A DNA stretch of 64,000 nucleotides, taken from NCBI GenBank assembly GCA_050260355.1, contig JBLNBZ010000045.1:1-64000 (forward strand), given 5' to 3'. The position numbers and the translations under genes were made by a program. Below, one piece after another: positions 63,396 through 64,000 of the stretch. This DNA is from CADEFX01 sp050260355. Its GTDB lineage: Bacteria; Pseudomonadota; Alphaproteobacteria; Rhizobiales; Hyphomicrobiaceae. Numbering within the stretch: the first letter of the stretch is position 1; every line of letters begins with the position of its first letter. The notes under the pieces were generated by a model. That model was not told the DNA's origin and did no database searches. It saw only the letters and a program-made list of their open reading frames with translations.

Positions 63396-64000
63396 ATGGA
63401 CGATTGGAATGACTTTCCGCTGGCTCTTGCCGTGCAGCGGGCCCGCAGCTTGACGGCGGCCGCCGCGATCCTCGGCATCGACCACTCCACGGCCTTTCGG
63501 CGGCTCAAAGCCTTGGAGGAGCGGCTCGGCGTGCGATTGTTCGAGCGGCTACCGGGCGGCATCTACCAGGCAACCGAAGCCGGGGCCCGCATGGCCGCCG
63601 TTGCCGAACGGATGGAGGACGAGGCTCTCGCGCTCGATCGCGATCTGTCCGGTCGCGATCATCGCCTCTGCGGTCGCCTGCGCGTCACGTCGTCGGAAAC
63701 GCTGGCCTATCGTCGCCTGACGACCCATCTCGCCGCCTTCCGGCGTGCGCATCCCGGCATCGTCGTCGAGCTCGTCATCGACAACCGTGTGCTCAGCCTG
63801 TCGCGCCGCGAGGCGGACATCGCCCTGCGACCCGTTCGCCCGAAGGAAGGCGACCTGTGGGGCCGGCGGCTCGCAGCGATCGCCTGGGGACTCTATGCCG
63901 CGCCGACCTATCTGGACGCGCACGGCGGTCCGGCGAGCGCAAGCGAGCTCGCTGGTCACGCCTTGATCGGGTGGGAGGAGGCGACGTCGGGCATCGAAGC
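63396..64000 (+). CDS. LysR-family regulator, cut by window end
   Basis: An open reading frame running off the window after 201 codons. The N-terminal winged helix (DWNDFPLALAVQRARSLTAA, then STAFRRLKALEERLGVRLFER in parts) and the start of the substrate-binding domain (LRVTSSETLAYRRLTTHLAAF) are clear. It is divergent from the GST genes with a 149-bp gap, the usual layout for a LysR activator and its target. Effector unknown. Confidence 0.9.
   Translation, partial: MDDWNDFPLALAVQRARSLTAAAAILGIDHSTAFRRLKALEERLGVRLFERLPGGIYQATEAGARMAAVAERMEDEALALDRDLSGRDHRLCGRLRVTSSETLAYRRLTTHLAAFRRAHPGIVVELVIDNRVLSLSRREADIALRPVRPKEGDLWGRRLAAIAWGLYAAPTYLDAHGGPASASELAGHALIGWEEATSGIE

Overview
The window looks like chromosome of a high-GC alphaproteobacterium of the order Hyphomicrobiales (Bradyrhizobium/Rhodoplanes-like). 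Supporting signs are a fused CysNC, a CIRCE-controlled groESL whose GroEL ends in GGMDY, two HdeD-family proteins, a P1B-5 ATPase carrying a hemerythrin tail, and FixK/FNR-type boxes. The genus is inference. No rRNA, tRNA, CRISPR array or complete insertion sequence was seen.

Layout. 0-3.2 kb: a metal-related cluster (DUF2796 protein, LolD/FtsX-type ABC pair, DUF3299 protein). 3.4-13.3 kb: a sulfate uptake and assimilation region. It begins with a 21-residue poly-cysteine mini-ORF and two small coupled ORFs, then sbp-cysT-cysW-cysA on the plus strand, then cysH-cysD-cysNC and a CysB-like regulator on the minus strand. Three copies of a GGAAT-N3-ATTCC motif lie upstream of cysH. 13.4-17.6 kb: thiolase with a divergent TetR, and the egtB-egtD ergothioneine pair. 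17.9-23.9 kb: a catabolic cluster (LLM flavin monooxygenase, TPP enzyme, SDR, GntR regulator, TIM-barrel amidohydrolase). 24.2-26.8 kb: CIRCE-groES-groEL. 26.9-31.1 kb: an MBL-fold enzyme with a divergent TetR, a basic secreted protein, a wrecked arylsulfatase gene and an outer-membrane barrel. 31.8-36.6 kb: a dipeptide-type importer without ATPases, and an MFS transporter. 37-42.3 kb: an envelope-stress group bracketed by two HdeD proteins (damaged patatin, Cys-rich PRC-barrel protein, a secreted protein of four exact 20-residue repeats, a DegP-like protease).

42.5-56.2 kb reads as a low-oxygen/stasis island: an exonuclease-CBS-DUF294 fusion, three small c-type cytochromes, short HPF, the P1B-5 ATPase-hemerythrin fusion, a universal stress protein, an Mla-type lipid transporter and phosphoketolase. 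Three intergenic FixK/FNR-type boxes (46543, 48975, 49525), one a perfect palindrome, sit before members of this island and suggest Crp/Fnr-family control.

56.6-60.5 kb is a decayed strip: a secreted SH3 protein, then remnants of a methyltransferase, an unknown frameshifted gene, the C-terminus of a type I restriction subunit HsdR, and the C-terminus of a serine recombinase joined head to head. 60.7-64 kb holds a fluoroacetate-dehalogenase-like hydrolase, a Gdx-type SMR exporter, two GST-family proteins and a LysR regulator cut by the window end.

The candidates most likely to be new biology are the oxygen-responsive island with its matched boxes, the poly-cysteine leader-like ORF near sulfate genes, and the triple operator-like motif upstream of cysH.
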